NCBI GenBank assembly: GCA_020002185.1
Contig: CM034534.1
Coordinates: 31,144,851 to 31,208,850 of the forward strand
Direction of reading: 5' to 3'
Length of the DNA stretch: 64,000 nt
Source of the DNA: Paraescarpia echinospica
Taxonomy: Eukaryota; Annelida; Polychaeta; Sabellida; Siboglinidae
Every line of letters starts with the position of its first letter. Position 1 is the stretch's first letter. The notes below the pieces were generated by a model. That model was not told the origin of the DNA and searched no databases. It worked only from the letters and a program-made list of their open reading frames with translations. The translations under genes were made by a program, and so were the position numbers. This document shows positions 1-11,551 of the stretch, piece after piece.

Positions 1-275
1 ACGCTTCTAATATAATAATAATAATAACAACAATAATACTAATAGTAATAAGTTTATTTAAGTTGCAAAGATGCAAGACAAAGTAATACAGTATATAGTA
101 TTGTAGTGCAACTAAGGAGATTCCTAAGAAACCCGCATGCACCACATGTATATATAAGGAACCACATGTATATATGTTATATGTATATATATATATATAT
201 ATATACATATATAATAATAATAATAGTAATAAGTTTATTTAAGTTGCAAAGATGCAAGACAAAGTTATACAGTAT
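1..275. repeat. Two LINE 3'-tail fragments around a (TA)n tract
   Basis: Two near-identical segments start at about 20 and 217. Both begin with AATAATAAT runs, continue with AAGTTTATTTAAGTTGCAAA and share the following ~40 bases. A (TA)n/(TATG)n tract lies between them at about 150-212. A third related piece follows at about 757-835. Trinucleotide runs joined to AAGTTTATTT also occur at the 3' end of a recognisable LINE near 39,205, so these are read as LINE tails. No coding content was seen. Confidence 0.5.
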
Positions 276-323
276 ATAAATCAGAAACTTTCATTTTTCA
301 TATCCAAGATGTTTAATTTACCT

Positions 324-367
324 GGTAGAGGCTTTCGTTAACGTATCACGTCGACTTCATTAGTACC
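324..367 (-). ncRNA. Decayed hammerhead-like motif in the opposite PLE arm
   Basis: This is the inverted partner of the motif at 640-683. Helices I and II and GAAA are kept, but the core reads CTAATGA instead of CTGATGA. That changes the conserved G5, which should abolish activity. Confidence 0.45.
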
Positions 368-600
368 GATGACGCTGAATGACTTCATCGTACACGTGAG
401 GCAGTTCGTAATTGCCCTCGTCTCTGTTGATGGGTGTTTTGGTTTCCTGATCCAGATGGCTTCCTTGATATGCCGAATTCTTCTGTTGGGTTCCTTGTCT
501 ACAATTTTCACTCCCTCCCAGTCTATGTGATGTGGTTTTCAGTTGTCGTATGGTCTGTAAGGGCGGATTTATTGATGGTAGACATCATTTTTTTTCCGCT
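355..600 (-). pseudogene. Penelope-like ORF, C-terminal remnant
   Basis: The minus strand encodes a charged stretch that includes IDWEGVKIVDKEP, then RRIRHIKEAIWIRK, and after a one-base frame change NRDEGNYELPHVYDEV. This pattern of an IDWE block, a KEA-IRK helix and an NRD-G-Y-LP tail is what I recognise at the C-terminus of PLE proteins, just after the GIY-YIG nuclease. The nuclease and reverse transcriptase are absent. At least one frameshift is present. The coding end runs into the left inverted repeat. The assignment rests on pattern recognition only. Confidence 0.5.
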
Positions 601-639
601 CCTTGTGTATTTATAATTTTTCGTGTTTTCAGCGTCATC

Positions 640-683
640 GGTACTGATGAAGTCGACGTGATACGTTGACGAAAGCCTCTACC
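640..683 (+). ncRNA. Hammerhead-ribozyme-like motif in PLE terminal repeat
   Basis: The core CTGATGA is at 644-650. Stem II is GTCGACGT (652-659) paired with ACGTTGAC (663-670), with one G-U pair. The second core strand GAAA is at 671-674. A very short helix III (G675 with C677) follows, with a CTC cleavage triplet at 677-679. Helix I is GGTA (640-643) with TACC (680-683). A type I hammerhead with minimal helix III is typical of PLE terminal repeats. One extra A sits between the core and stem II. Cleavage is not shown. Confidence 0.55.
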
Positions 684-734
684 AGGTAAATTAAACATCT
701 TGGATATGAAAAATGAAAGTTTCTGATTTGAAAA

Positions 735-881
735 CGAACTATCCTGAAGAATGTTCAGTAATAATACAGTATAGTATTGTAGTGCAACTAAGGAGATTCC
801 TAAGAAACCCGCAAGGGCTTATAGCGGAACCACATGTATATATATGTATATATATATATATATGTATATATATATAATATG

Positions 882-941
<60 letters not shown>

Positions 942-950
942 TACATAACA
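735..950. repeat. LINE-tail fragment followed by (TA)n/(TATG)n microsatellite
   Basis: Bases 757-835 repeat the 88-170 segment (TAGTATTGTAGTGCAACTAA and onward). From about 836 the sequence is alternating TA with TATG interruptions to about 947. Apparent ORFs over it are low complexity. Confidence 0.7.
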
Positions 951-954
951 AAAA

Positions 955-2480
955 CAAATTTAATGCCATTAATGAGAATATAATTACTTAACTAGTAAAT
1001 TATTAAACAAAATAACTGTTCAACATTTTAACTGTTCAACATTTAACTTTTTTAATTTGTTTAAATCCAGGTCAATATATTTAGTATAGACAAACAATTC
1101 ATGAATCTGTTTTTAATAAACTTAATTAAGATAAAACTGTTGATATTACTGGAATTAGTTAAGTTTCTTGATAAAGGGACAACAACAAATGTTTAAGTTT
1201 CTCATGAATCGGTATGCCACTGCATGACTGCATGTTTAATTTCAGTTGTCAGATAATTTCAGAATTCTGGACTCCTGTATTTAACAGATAATTTATTTAT
1301 GTTAGTTCTAACCAGAAGAATAAAATAGTATGTGTGCGTTCTGGTGTTATATTTCTATGCATGCATGTATATCAAATTTGATTAAAAAGGTTAATTTAAT
1401 ATATTCAGGCCCGTAGCCAGCTTTTCACAATGGGGGGTTCACATTTTACGAAGTCAGACTCCAGGGGCGCCACAAGTTCATGTGGGGGGTTATATTTTTT
1501 CACAACGTAGAGGGCCCCACATGTTCACGTGGGGGCCCACAATGCAGAAGGTTACATGTCTAACTGAACCAACAATGAAGTGGGTGTGAGATTGGTGGAC
1601 CACGTGGTATCGTCTTATATTCTTTCATCTTATATACAAACACCACATTAGCATCCCCAGCAGGCCCATAACGATGTCGTTTTGGGGGTGCGTTTTCAAA
1701 CAAAATGGGACTCATATGTGGTCTCTGGAGATTTGTCCCATTTTGTTGCTTGATTAAGTCTAATTTACACCCAATTGTATTCATAAAAGCCAACACGCAA
1801 TGAGTTTGTTGTTAATACAACTGAACTATTTATTCGAAACCCTTCGCCGTGTGTGCAATTGTTTTTTGGATATGATCATATATAATAAACGAGGCACCGA
1901 TGAGTGTATGTGTATGCAAATTATTTTTCAGAATAAACAGTTAAAATGTGACATTTAATTGAGAATAAAATGTCACACTTTAACACCAAATCACGTTTAA
2001 CACTCAATTAATGCATTACCTTCTATCTGATCTGATGTGCCAAAGTTCCATAATTTATCATAAAAATAATCAAGTTAGTAAATTAACAAACCGTTATAAA
2101 ACATGCCCGGTAAATAGAAGATTAGACAAATTATTGTCCTCTTGACGAATTTGAACTTCAAATACCATATCCTGTACACCACACATACTCCATGGATCAC
2201 GAACTGTATTTTACAACTACATGGAACACAAAATGGACATAATAATTGATAATAAAGGCCCTTCACACATTCTTGCCTCCTTATAAGGCTCCTCTTTCTG
2301 AGATCTACAAACATGCAACTATACAAACCAGGGCGTTTTTAACTTACAAAATGGGGGCCCCAGCCCTTTCGTTTGCCCCCCCCCCAGTCAGACCAACTTT
2401 CCCCCCAGTATGCTCGCATTTTCCCAAAACCAGCCTCTAGTAGTCGTGTTAGTGTGTGATTTAATTTGCACTGGGGTATA
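955..2480. other. No gene recognised
   Basis: AT-rich sequence without a convincing coding frame. Bases 1,408-1,560 are locally G-rich (several GGGGGG/GGGGGCCC blocks) beginning with CCCGTAGCCAGC; a similar CGTAGC block recurs inverted near 10,757. This suggests an unclassified dispersed repeat. A C-run sits at 2,377-2,388. Confidence 0.4.
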
Positions 2481-2619
2481 ATAAAAAAACTCTAAGTAGC
2501 ACTTGTCATGTATTCGCCACAGAAAGGAGGAAAGGAGACAGAGGGGAGGGGAGGGAAGGTGATCGGAGGGGAAGAAATTGGAGGATCGACGGCAGGAAAT
2601 GTGACAAGCATGAAGGTGA

Positions 2620-3195
2620 CAGGGAGAAAGTGACCGTAGAGAAAGAGTTAGGAGGGAAAATGAGACGGGAGAGGAGAGATGGAAATGCAATGGGAAGAAA
2701 GATGACGGGAAGAAAGGAAGTGAGAGTAAATGTGACAGAAGAGAAGTTGGGAGGGACGATGATAGGAGGAAAGGTGATAAAAGAAACAGCGTCAGGAAAG
2801 AGTGGAACAGACGGGTTTGTGACAGGAGCGCAGAAGACAGGGGAACAAGACTACAACCAGACAGATGCAAACCGGAGAAGGAGTTACTCTGAGGCAGTGA
2901 TTGAGGTATTGGGGCATGGCAAGGGAGGGACTATACTAGTACACGTAGGGACAAATAATGCCGAAAGGGAGGGGACAACTGGGATAGTACAGAAGTACAG
3001 ATAGTTAGTGAGGAAGTTAAAGAAGACAAGAGTCGAGCAGATTATTCTCTCATGAATTTTGCTAGTAATGGGAGGAAGGGGACCAACATATAGAAACTGC
3101 AAGAGGATGGCGATCAACGCACTAGTTGAGCAGATATATAAAGAAGAGGGGGTGGGATTCGTAGATTTATGGGGATACTTTGTTTGTATTTAAAC
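2620..3195 (+). pseudogene. CR1 ORF1 remnant with SGNH/esterase-like domain
   Basis: A purine-rich, Lys/Arg/Glu-rich N-terminal part (about 2,620-2,880) is followed by VLVHVGTNNAE (around 2,940), then YRNCKRMAINALVEQ and GVGFVDLWGYF near 3,090-3,180. HVGTNN is the Asn block of SGNH hydrolases. The matching DGLHLSGKG block (catalytic Asp-His) is missing here through a deletion but is kept in the copies at ~25,765 and ~43,700. CR1 elements are known to carry an esterase ORF1. The frame changes at about 3,001. Confidence 0.7.
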
Positions 3196-3299
3196 TAGAT
3201 TCGCAGGGGAATTCACAGAGAAGCCTAAAACTGGAGGCATAAATAAAACCAGCAGAAATAAATCAGCAAAGAACCGCCTGGAAAACTGTTCTGAATCAG

Positions 3300-5990
3300 G
3301 ATATAAATGTGTTTGTTTAAATGCAAGGAGCATAGTAAACAAAATAAGTGAACTAAACATTATGGTAGAAGATATTGACTCTCACATAACAGGTATAACC
3401 GAATCGTGGGCTACCACTGATATATCAGATGCCGAATTGGGACTAACAGGCTATGTAATGTTCAGGAAAGATAGAATAGGAAGAAGGGGAGGTGGAGTTA
3501 TTTTATATGTTAAAGAATTTATCCAGGCTTATGAAATAAAATTAGAAAGAGAAGCAGATTGCGAAGAAGCTGTTTGGTGTAACATAGTTACAGGAAATTC
3601 AACGTTGACGGTGGGGTTAGTTTATCGAAGTCCAAACATAAGTGTAGAAGAGAATGAAAAAGTACAAAACGCTATAAGGGAAGTTAGCAAACGGGACTGT
3701 ATTATTATAGGAGATTTTAACCATGGTCATATACAATGGAAATCTCTACAGAGTACGGGGAGTGAGGACCACAAGTTTTTGGTTTTAGTTCAAGACAGTT
3801 TCCTTTCTCAACATGTGTTAGAGCCAACCAGGGGTGAGAATGTGTTAGACATAGTTTTGTCCTCACAGAATGAATTAGTTGACAATGTCAAATTATGCGA
3901 GCCACTGGGAAGTAGTGATCACAACCAGATACATTTTACCATCAAAGTAAAATCAGAAAGAAAAAATAAAAAGCAGTTCAGGAGAAATTTTCACAAAGGA
4001 AGATATAAGGTAATGAGGAAATATTTAGTAAAGATAGACTGGAACAACACACTGAAGAATAAGTCAGCAACAGAATGCTGGAATATCCTAAAGAGTGAAA
4101 TTAAGTGCATTAGGTCCAGAAAGAAATACTTATCGAAAGAAGCCATTAGCAAAATTAAGTACAAACAAACGATGTGGAAGTCATATAGACGTACTGAAAA
4201 TAACGAAGACTACAACATTTATAAAGAAGCACTAAACCAAGCTACAATTGAAATTCGAAATTCGAAGAGAAGATATGAAAAAAAATTAGCTTGTAATATA
4301 AAACAAGACAGCAAGAGTTTTTATGCATATGTTCGGAGCAAACAGAAAGTTCAGGATAAGGTCGGTTCTCTAGAAAATAGTGCTGGAAATATAATATTAG
4401 AGGGACTCTTAATGCCAGAAGACCTGAACGAGTATTTTAGTTCAGTGTTTACCAGGGAAGATATTAGTTCACTGCCAGTACCAGAGGCTATGTTCAAGGG
4501 GGCAGAATAAGACTATTTAGGACAGTTAATTGTAATCCCGGAAATGGTAGCTAAGAAAATAAGGGTTATGAAGGGTAATAAATCACCTGGAGTGGATAGG
4601 ATTCCGCCCAAACTACTATTGGAAATTGTAGAACAAATTAGCGTACCACTTGCAACAGTTTTCAACTTGTCATTAGAAGAGGGAGTGATTCCTATAGAAT
4701 GGAAAGAAACAAACAGTATACCGTTATTTGAAAAAAGGTTCCAGAAACAAGTCATATAACTACAGACCAGTGAGTTTAACGTCGGTGATTTGCAAATTAT
4801 TAGTAAGACTAATTAAAGATCACATGGTGGATTTTCTTGTTATACATAACTTAATAAACTCATCTCAACATGGGTTTCTAAAAGCGAGGTCATGCTTAAC
4901 AAATATGTTATGTTTTTTGGAAGGCATCATTAAGTGAGTAGACGAGGGATCACCAGTTGATGTCATCTACTTAGATTTTCAGAATGCTTTCGACAAAGTG
5001 CCACATCAAATATTACTGCTTAAACTAAAGGCCCATGGCACAGGACATGGTATAATAAACTGGATAGTAAAATGGCTGATTGACAGAAGAAACTGATAAT
5101 CAGTTTTGAGTGGGGTACCACAGGGATCAGTACTGGGACCTATATTATTCATAATATATATCAACTATTTGGACGATGATATAACAAGCAAGGTGTTGAA
5201 ATTTGTGGATGATACCAAATTGTTTAGAAGGATTAAACGTGATGAAGATAGACAGCATTTACAAGATGATCTTAACAGATTGATAAAATGGTCTGAAAAA
5301 TGGCAAATGTTATTAAATTTGGGGAAATGTAAATGCCTCCACACAGAACACGGGAACGAAGATGTAGAATATACAATGGGGGTACTTTACTAAGTACTAC
5401 TGTAAAAGAAAAGTACTTAGGGTTAACCATTAGTGCTGATATAAAGGTTTCAGAGCAGTGCGGAATTGCAGCTTCAAAGGGAAATCAAATCCTTGGATTA
5501 ATTAGGCGAAACATAACGTATAAGGAAAAAGAGCTAATAATACCGCTGTACAAAACAATAGTTAGGCCTCATTTAGAATATTGTATTCAAGCATGGAGAC
5601 CTTGTCGCAGGAAGGACAGAGATATGCTAGAAAGAGAGCAGAGGAAAGCAACTAAAATGATACCAAAACTGAGGGATCTTATTTATAAAATACGCCTAAA
5701 ACTGTGGTTTAACAACACTAGAGACCAGGAGATTGAGAGGAGATCAGATAGAAGTGTTTAAAATATTGAATGGTTATGAAAAAATGACAGAAATATTTTT
5801 TTCTCAGTTAAGAAAGATAGAAGGACCAGAGGACATGAAGTTACATTAGTAAAGGAGCAGTGTAGATTATATATAAGAAAGTTCTCATTCTCACAAATGA
5901 CTGTAAATGATTGGAACAGATTGTCTCCTGATTGTGTTGTTGCTAGTAGCGTGAATATGTTTAAAAATAAAATCGACACATACCTTAAAA
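3300..5990 (+). pseudogene. CR1 ORF2: APE endonuclease and reverse transcriptase (broken)
   Basis: The endonuclease runs to about 3,960: ITGITESW (~3,390), IIIGDFNH (~3,705) and SSDHNQIHF (~3,912) are the catalytic blocks. A Lys-rich linker follows. The RT begins with KSPGVDRIPPKLL (~4,580), continues with YRPVSLTS (~4,763), YLDFQNAFDKVPH (~4,970, motif A Asp), GVPQGSVLGP (~5,109) and FVDDTKLF (~5,203, catalytic Asp-Asp). A C-terminal portion lies at 5,333-5,990. Breaks include a TAA at 4,508-4,510, a frame change near 4,740, a TGA near 4,935, another shift near 5,095 and one near 5,340. Inactive. Confidence 0.85.
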
Positions 5991-6099
5991 GGGCGGGAGA
6001 CACGTAGATAAAAAGTATTTGACTCTCAATAAGCCAAAAGGCTTCCTTGTCCACCTATAGTTAATTTTCTGGATGGCAAAATTTTGTTAAATCGTGAGA

Positions 6100-6800
6100 A
6101 GAACGGCGCCCCTGGACTACTTGAAACGGTGAACAAAGCTCAGGATCAGGAGGTAAAGACACGAAGCTGGTTGGTGTCACCACCGACAGCGAGGCGGCAA
6201 ACATCGGCAGACAATGTGGATTATGGCGTCTGCTTGCTGATCAAATGCAGATAGGTTTGGCAACATTCTGGTGTGCTGCACACCGATCTGACTTAGCCAT
6301 CGACTCGGTCGTCAGCACCGTACCTGAGTTGGGAATCTGGATGTCCAATCTACTGGGACTCGTACCATTCTTCCGAACGCCGAGACGGATGAAGCTATTG
6401 TCAGCCCAGGCGGGAATGTCAAACATTTTGACACCACGATGTTAGGTTTGCCCAGCACGAGCTGGAGCTGGTGGATGCTGTGCTGAACAACCTACCAGCC
6501 TGCATTATGGTGTCGGATCAGATGCAGACGCCAAAAAGTACCAGTGACAGAAATGAGAAGGCCAGAGCCAAAGAGTTCCTGAGAATCTGGAACCACCAAC
6601 AGACGTTGATCACCGCCCTGTTGGGCGACATCCTGAAAATATTTGAAACACTCCAGAAGAAGTAACAAAGGAGTGATTTGATCATCAGCGATCTTCTCAC
6701 TGTGACTGATGCGGCAATCAAGAAGTTGAACCTAATGAAGGATGGACTATTCCCGGGAAGAAGGGAGGAGAAAGTGAGTTGTCCAACCGATAACACAAAA
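6100..6800 (+). pseudogene. hAT-type transposase-like remnant (ZNF862/KIAA1586-like)
   Basis: Translation around 6,155-6,445 reads through TTDSEAANIG, then FWCAAHRSDLAIDSVV, PELGIWMSNLL and FFRTPRRMKLL. The CAAHR-DLA block and the surrounding helices resemble the RNase-H-fold region of hAT-derived transposase proteins. Downstream, 6,471-6,665 stays open in another frame (QQTLITALLGDILKIFETLQ). No terminal repeats or zinc finger were found. A short degraded fragment; family assignment by pattern only. Confidence 0.45.
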
Positions 6801-6805
6801 TAGGA

Positions 6806-7185
6806 CCTAACACAACGAAAATGTAATCACCAGTTCGTTTGTACAAACCGCCACTACAGACGAGCAATCAGGTTGGATGTCGTGCAAGCATCGTACTACG
6901 AATTAAACACTGTTTACCATTTAATACATTATATATTATGTACAATGCTCTTATTCTCCCTCATATTAATTATGGCTTACTTGTATGGGGTCATCAGGCA
7001 CATCGAATTGTCAAATTACAGAAAATAGCAATACGAATAATATCCTTAAGTAAATATAATGCTCACACAGTCCGATTTTAAAAAGACTTTAATTGGTAAA
7101 GTTGGATGACATTTATAAAATCAAACAATTAAAATTTTACTGCAAATTAATTAACAATCTTTTATCCTACTACTTCAATGTTTCT
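6806..7185 (+). pseudogene. LINE reverse-transcriptase C-terminal remnant
   Basis: Two adjacent frames (6,839-7,081, then from 7,093) encode LYIMYNALILPHINYGLLVWG, KLQKIAIRIISLSKYNAHT and then DDIYKIKQLKFYCKLINNLL. This is the region downstream of the catalytic box in Jockey/CR1-group LINE proteins. A stop lies near 7,079. It is cut at ~7,190, where the 3' end of a minus-strand RTE-like LINE begins, so that element probably inserted here. Confidence 0.6.
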
Positions 7186-7189
7186 CCAA

Positions 7190-9680
7190 ATACACATCAT
7201 CGTCATCATCATTGTGCATTCGTAGTATCCCGTTGTTGGGCGAAGGCTACAGCATGTCGTTTCCAAATCTGTCTGTCTTGCGTTATCCTCTGCCAGATGG
7301 TGCCCTACCAGTACTCGTCTAGTTCGTCTCTCCACCGTCTCACCGGTCTTCCTCTAGATCGTTTCCCTTCGTAAGGTCTCCAGGTTGTGATACGCGATGT
7401 CCATCGGTTATTTCGTAGTCTGCTGATGTGCTCTGCCCAGGTCCACTTCTGTCTTCTGATTTGTTTTATCACGTCTATGATCTTTGTTTTCTGCCTTACC
7501 CATATGTTTGTTTTTCTCTTCCGATATGTGATGTTTAACATACTTCTTTCCATCTTTGTTTGTGCGGCTGCTAGCTTGTTCTTTGCCTGGATGGTGAGTG
7601 CCCATGTTTCCGCGCCGCATGTCATCGCTGGAAGTACGCATGAGTTGAAGACTTGCCTCTTCAAGCAGGTACCAAAGTTACCCTTGAAGATGTCGCGATG
7701 TTTGGCGAATGCTGTCCAGTGATTCTTCTTTGAATCTCCTGGGCTTAGTTTTTGTCTCTGATACTGTATCGCTGTCCCAGATAGACGTAGCTTTCAACGT
7801 TCTCTATCTGCGTCGTGTTGATATATATTGGTGTGTCATTTTCTAGCATCACTTTTGTCTTTGAGATGTTCATCTTGAGATCTTGTTTTTCACTTTCATC
7901 AACTAGCTCCTGCGGCATGTTTTGTAGTTCTTGCGGTGTAGTAGCGCATATGAGTATGTCGTCGGCGAAACGAAGGTGGCTGAGATATTCTCCGTCTATC
8001 ATCGAGCCTCCGGTTTCCCAGGTCAGTCTTCGGAATATGCTTTCGAGTGTTGCCGTGAACAGCTTGGGCGATATGGTGTCACCCTGTCGTACTCCTCTCT
8101 TGATGTTGATCTTGTTGCTCTTTTTGTGTAGGTGGACTGTCACCGAGCAGTTGGTGTAGATGTCTTTCAAGATATCGATGTACACACCTTCTATCCCCTG
8201 TTTTTGAAGGGAGGTCAGTATTGCTTGAGTTTGCATCGAGTCGAAAGCCTTCTCGTAGTCGACGAAAGCGATGCAGAGCGGGATATTATATTCTCTGCAC
8301 TTCTCTTTCAGTTGGTTTACGACATGTATGTGGTCTGTCGTCGAGTACCTGCTTCTGAATCCTGCTTGCTCTCGTGGTTGGTTTTCGTCCAGTGTCTTCT
8401 CTAGTCTATTCGTTAGTATCTTTGTGAGTAATTTGTAGATGTTTGATAACATATATATTGGTCTGGTGTTCTTTAAGTCTTTCTTATTTCCCTTCTCGTA
8501 GATTATCATCATCTTTGCGTTCTTCCAAGCGGTGGGTATTCGACTTTCTGATAAGCATTTAATTTACAGTTTAGCCAGTGTCTTCGAGATGATATCTTCT
8601 CCTGCTTTTAATGTTTCAATGTTTATATGGTCGTTGCCTGATGTCTTCCCATCTTTTTTCTTCCGATTTGTGTGGTATCTACACTCGGTGGTCTCTTGTT
8701 TACCAACTTCTTCCTTTTAGCCTTGACGTCTGGTTTGATGTTGCTCATTACCATTCTGTGGTCACTTCCAATGTTGACTTGGTTGATGACAGTTACGTCA
8801 GTGACCATGTTTGGCTTGTTTGTCAGGATGTAGTCAATTTCGTTCTTCGTTTCTCCATTTGGGCTTTTCCATGTCCATCTCCTCCCTGCTTTCTTCTGGA
8901 ACATGGTATTCACGATTTTGTACTTACTTGATGTTGCCCATTCTACCAAGGTGTCGCCTTTTTTGTTTCTCACACCTAGGCCAAATTTGCATGTTGCCGT
9001 TTCCGAAATGTTTGTTCGTTTCCCTACTTGCGCATTAAAGTCTCCCATCACTATCGTGTAGTGGGTTGGCTTTTCTTTCTCATCCATGTCGTTGTAGAAG
9101 CTGTCTGTGTCTTCTTCGGAGTATGATGTTGTTAGTGCATATACTTGTACTATCTTCAGTTTGTAGCGCTTTGTTATGCATAGAACACGTTCTGGTACTC
9201 TGGGGCTGATGCTGTTTACCCTCACTATATTGTTTTCCATTTCTTGTTTATGAGAAAGCCTGCTCCAGCTTGACCGTTGTTCGCTGTGGAATGGTATAGT
9301 AGATGGCCGCTTTGTAAGGTAATGAAGCATTCCTCTCTTCTTCTGACTTCTCTGATCCCGATCACATCCCATACCAACTTGGTTTCCCTAAGTTCTTCCT
9401 CCAGTTCTTGGATCTGTTCATCTCTTAGTAGTGTTTTTATGTTATATGTTGCTATCTTTAGTCTACTTACCTTCTCTCGGCGGCTATTCTTGACCCAGAG
9501 ATTCTTAGCACCCCCTGCACGTAGCCCTACTTGACCCGAACCGCCTCCTTGGTCATAGACTCTTTCGATGCTGCTGGGGACTGGGGGCCTTGGCTTCATT
9601 GTACTTTGCATGCTGGTGTTGTTGGCCTACCCTTTCACGCTGGCCGGTGCGAGTTGGAAGGGGGGCGACGTAGGGTGAAC
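7190..9680 (-). mobile_element. RTE-like LINE (minus strand, near full length, inactive)
   Basis: On the minus strand the order is endonuclease (9,611 to ~8,620), reverse transcriptase (~8,512-7,745), then a C-terminal domain (7,664-7,305). The 3' end at about 7,190-7,215 is a GAT/GAC trinucleotide run (plus strand CATCATCGTCATCATCATT), typical of RTE tails. A tRNA-like block sits directly upstream of the 5' end. Frames are interrupted at several places. Confidence 0.8.
7305..9611 (-). pseudogene. RTE-like endonuclease-reverse transcriptase, fragmented
   Basis: Endonuclease blocks: LKIATYNIKTL (~9,450), DVIGIREVRR (~9,370), TIVMGDFNAQVG (~9,045) and NIGSDHRMV (~8,765). RT blocks: NTRPIYMLSNIYKLLTKIL (~8,465), AFVDYEKAFDS (~8,270, motif A), GVRQGDTISPKLF (~8,090) and HLRFADDILI (~7,970, motif C). 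The tail includes CGAETWALTIQ and RGRPVRRWRDEL, usual for this group (often annotated as craniofacial development protein 2-like). Frames break near 9,225-9,372, at ~8,620, between 8,520 and 8,620, and near 7,700. Inactive. Confidence 0.85.
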
Positions 9681-9727
9681 GAAATTGCCCATGTTTCGAC
9701 ACGGCAGCCGAACCAGTACCGAACCAC

Positions 9728-9800
9728 TGCTCAGCCGGCGTCGGGATTTGAACCCCGGTCCCTCCAGTCGAGAGTCCGGTGCTCTAACAATGACTACAAT
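9728..9800 (-). repeat. tRNA-like (SINE-type) head upstream of the RTE-like LINE
   Basis: On the minus strand a TTAGAGCACCGG block (A-box-like) is followed ~30 nt later by GGGGTTCAAATCCCG, a clear B-box/T-arm. The anticodon arm does not fold cleanly, so this is not a working tRNA gene. It lies immediately 5' of the minus-strand LINE, so it is either a tRNA-derived SINE next to it or an internal pol III-like promoter in its leader. Confidence 0.5.
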
Positions 9801-9804
9801 GACT

Positions 9805-11360
9805 TTCGTACATGGTTACTTAATGCAAGAATTTTCCTCACAAAGAAATATGAATGCCAATGTTCATAATGACATTTGCACTATACACTATGTGTAACAT
9901 ATGTAACTAATGTTTCAAATATGACTGATTGCTGTTTTTCTCACGAACAAATGTGTCAAATATTGTAAGATTATCTATTTATGTGCATGAATAAACTAAA
10001 ATATAATATAGTAGAAGTTTCCATTCATTGTCCACCGAGAAGTCAAGTTTGACCTTCACCTGACCTCCAGCATCTGATCTTGACCTTGAACTGCAAAATA
10101 ACATAAGAAATTGATTATACGTACCCAACACCCCTTAAAACAGTTAATTTTTCAAGATATCGACCAGTGGCCATCTTGGATTTATGCAAATTACCAGAGT
10201 TGCCCAAAGTTGTTGTTTGGGCAACCAAGCTGAAATTGTTCTGGGATCCCATATGAGTACAAATCAACAAAAAAGTTCGTAGGATAGAACATTTCTAGGT
10301 TGGCTATTGAACACATATGAATGCCAAATGGACTAAAGTGGTGGAGTCGGTCAACAGTGACAGAAAGACGGCTCAATGGTCTCGGAGTGTTATATGTCCA
10401 TAGAAAATTAAACTATATTCCCACATCGAAAAGGTAATTTATGTAAAGCCAATTAGCGAATCACTGCACCGACAGTGGAAGAGTTCTTGTAAACCAATTT
10501 CAGACGGGTATAACTATTGGACCGATATTCCGTATATGGCACATAGATGTTGACTGTGATGACTGTATTGTCATTTGATATTAATTATTTCTGTTCATGC
10601 ATTTTTTATTCATACGCAGCATGCGACCGACATAGAAACAATACTTGAGCCGTGGGCGAAATTCTCATAGACTTAAACATTTTCTGGGAGAGAACCCCCG
10701 CGTGAATTTCTATGCTTTACTGTAGTGTTTAATGCACCCCCAGTTGTTTTAGACTAGCTACGGCCCTGTCAGCGCGGGGTTTCCTACGCATGCATCCATC
10801 GCGTCCCTGCCTATGGCTCCCAGCTGTATGATGCCGTATTCGTTTGGTAGGCTTATTTCAAAAAGTTTGTCACAATAAATTAAAGATTTAAAGTTGCATA
10901 TCATATTTTGAGATCGTCCATCTTTTCAACACAAATGTCCAATGAATCAACATATTATATCACTTTCCTCAACATCGTAGGTCTATAAATTTGTTTCACA
11001 TAGAGGGGCTATATGCAATTTTAAGATGAAACGGCGTTATAGACGTACACATATCCACGTGTCATGGGCCTATGATTATTATATTATTCCGCTGGTCGGA
11101 TCTGGTGACCACCACGCACGATCAATTTGCAAAAGCATCATAAGCACCGAAACAAAATTATTATTGTGTGGACTAAGCCGGAGCTACAGCACCACTCCAC
11201 TGCCGGATCATGACATCGGACAACGAGGGGGTGCTATTGAATATTTTTTCGCGGCGACGTTCAACATTTGTTAAGCTCACCAGAAACTTCGATTTGCACC
11301 CCCTTGAGGCTCGCCAAAAATTCATCTTCAGGATCTCCAAAAACCTCGATTTGCAAGGAT
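9805..11360. other. No gene recognised
   Basis: AT-rich noncoding DNA. Several TGACCTTGA-like words cluster at 10,045-10,090. Around 10,690-10,800 a block with GCTACGGCCCTG resembles, in inverse, the block near 1,408, suggesting copies of an unclassified repeat. A short direct repeat (CTCGATTTGCA variants) lies at 11,288-11,355. Confidence 0.4.
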
Positions 11361-11361
11361 A

Positions 11362-11367
11362 TATATG

Positions 11368-11429
<62 letters not shown>

Positions 11430-11452
11430 CATATATAATATAATATATGTAA
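11362..11452. repeat. (TA)n/(TACA)n microsatellite
   Basis: Alternating TA with ATACATACATAC interruptions; it explains the Tyr/Ile-rich minus-strand ORF there. Confidence 0.9.
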
Positions 11453-11551
11453 TTTCCCCAAATAAATTTAGGTATAAATTATATGTTTGCTAAAAAAAGT
11501 TGCCTGGAAATGTCATACAATAACGTCACGGACGTTCCATCGTGTCATACA

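Larger units (their letters stand above)
279..729 (-). mobile_element. Penelope-like element (PLE) 3' fragment with inverted pLTR-like repeats
   Basis: Bases 279-376 and 631-729 are near-perfect inverted copies (~98 bp). Between them, on the minus strand, lies a degraded coding stretch with the character of the C-terminal end of a Penelope-type RT/GIY-YIG protein. PLEs are known to carry partial, often inverted, terminal repeats with hammerhead motifs, and both arms here contain one. The fragment splits two similar LINE tails (~217-275 and ~757-835), so it probably inserted into one. Seen: inverted repeats and peptide. Inferred: the family name. Confidence 0.6.
2500..6092 (+). mobile_element. 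CR1-like LINE, copy A (5'-truncated, inactive)
   Basis: A non-LTR element with ORF1 (esterase-like) followed by ORF2 (APE endonuclease plus reverse transcriptase). The same family recurs at 25,631-28,179 (+), 37,917-38,150 (+), 38,236-42,900 (-, interrupted) and 43,390-44,340 (-). The 3' end is shared with copy B and finishes in TTGTTAAATC. There is no long ORF2. Stops at 4,508 and elsewhere and several frame changes break it. The FVDD catalytic box and overall arrangement point to the CR1/L2 group. Confidence 0.85.

Noticed and set aside
2388..2870. 160-codon Ser/Leu/Pro-rich minus ORF
   Set aside because: Antisense to the purine-rich CR1 ORF1; low complexity.
9728..9800. Functional tRNA gene on the minus strand
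   Set aside because: The B-box is good but the anticodon and acceptor stems do not pair.
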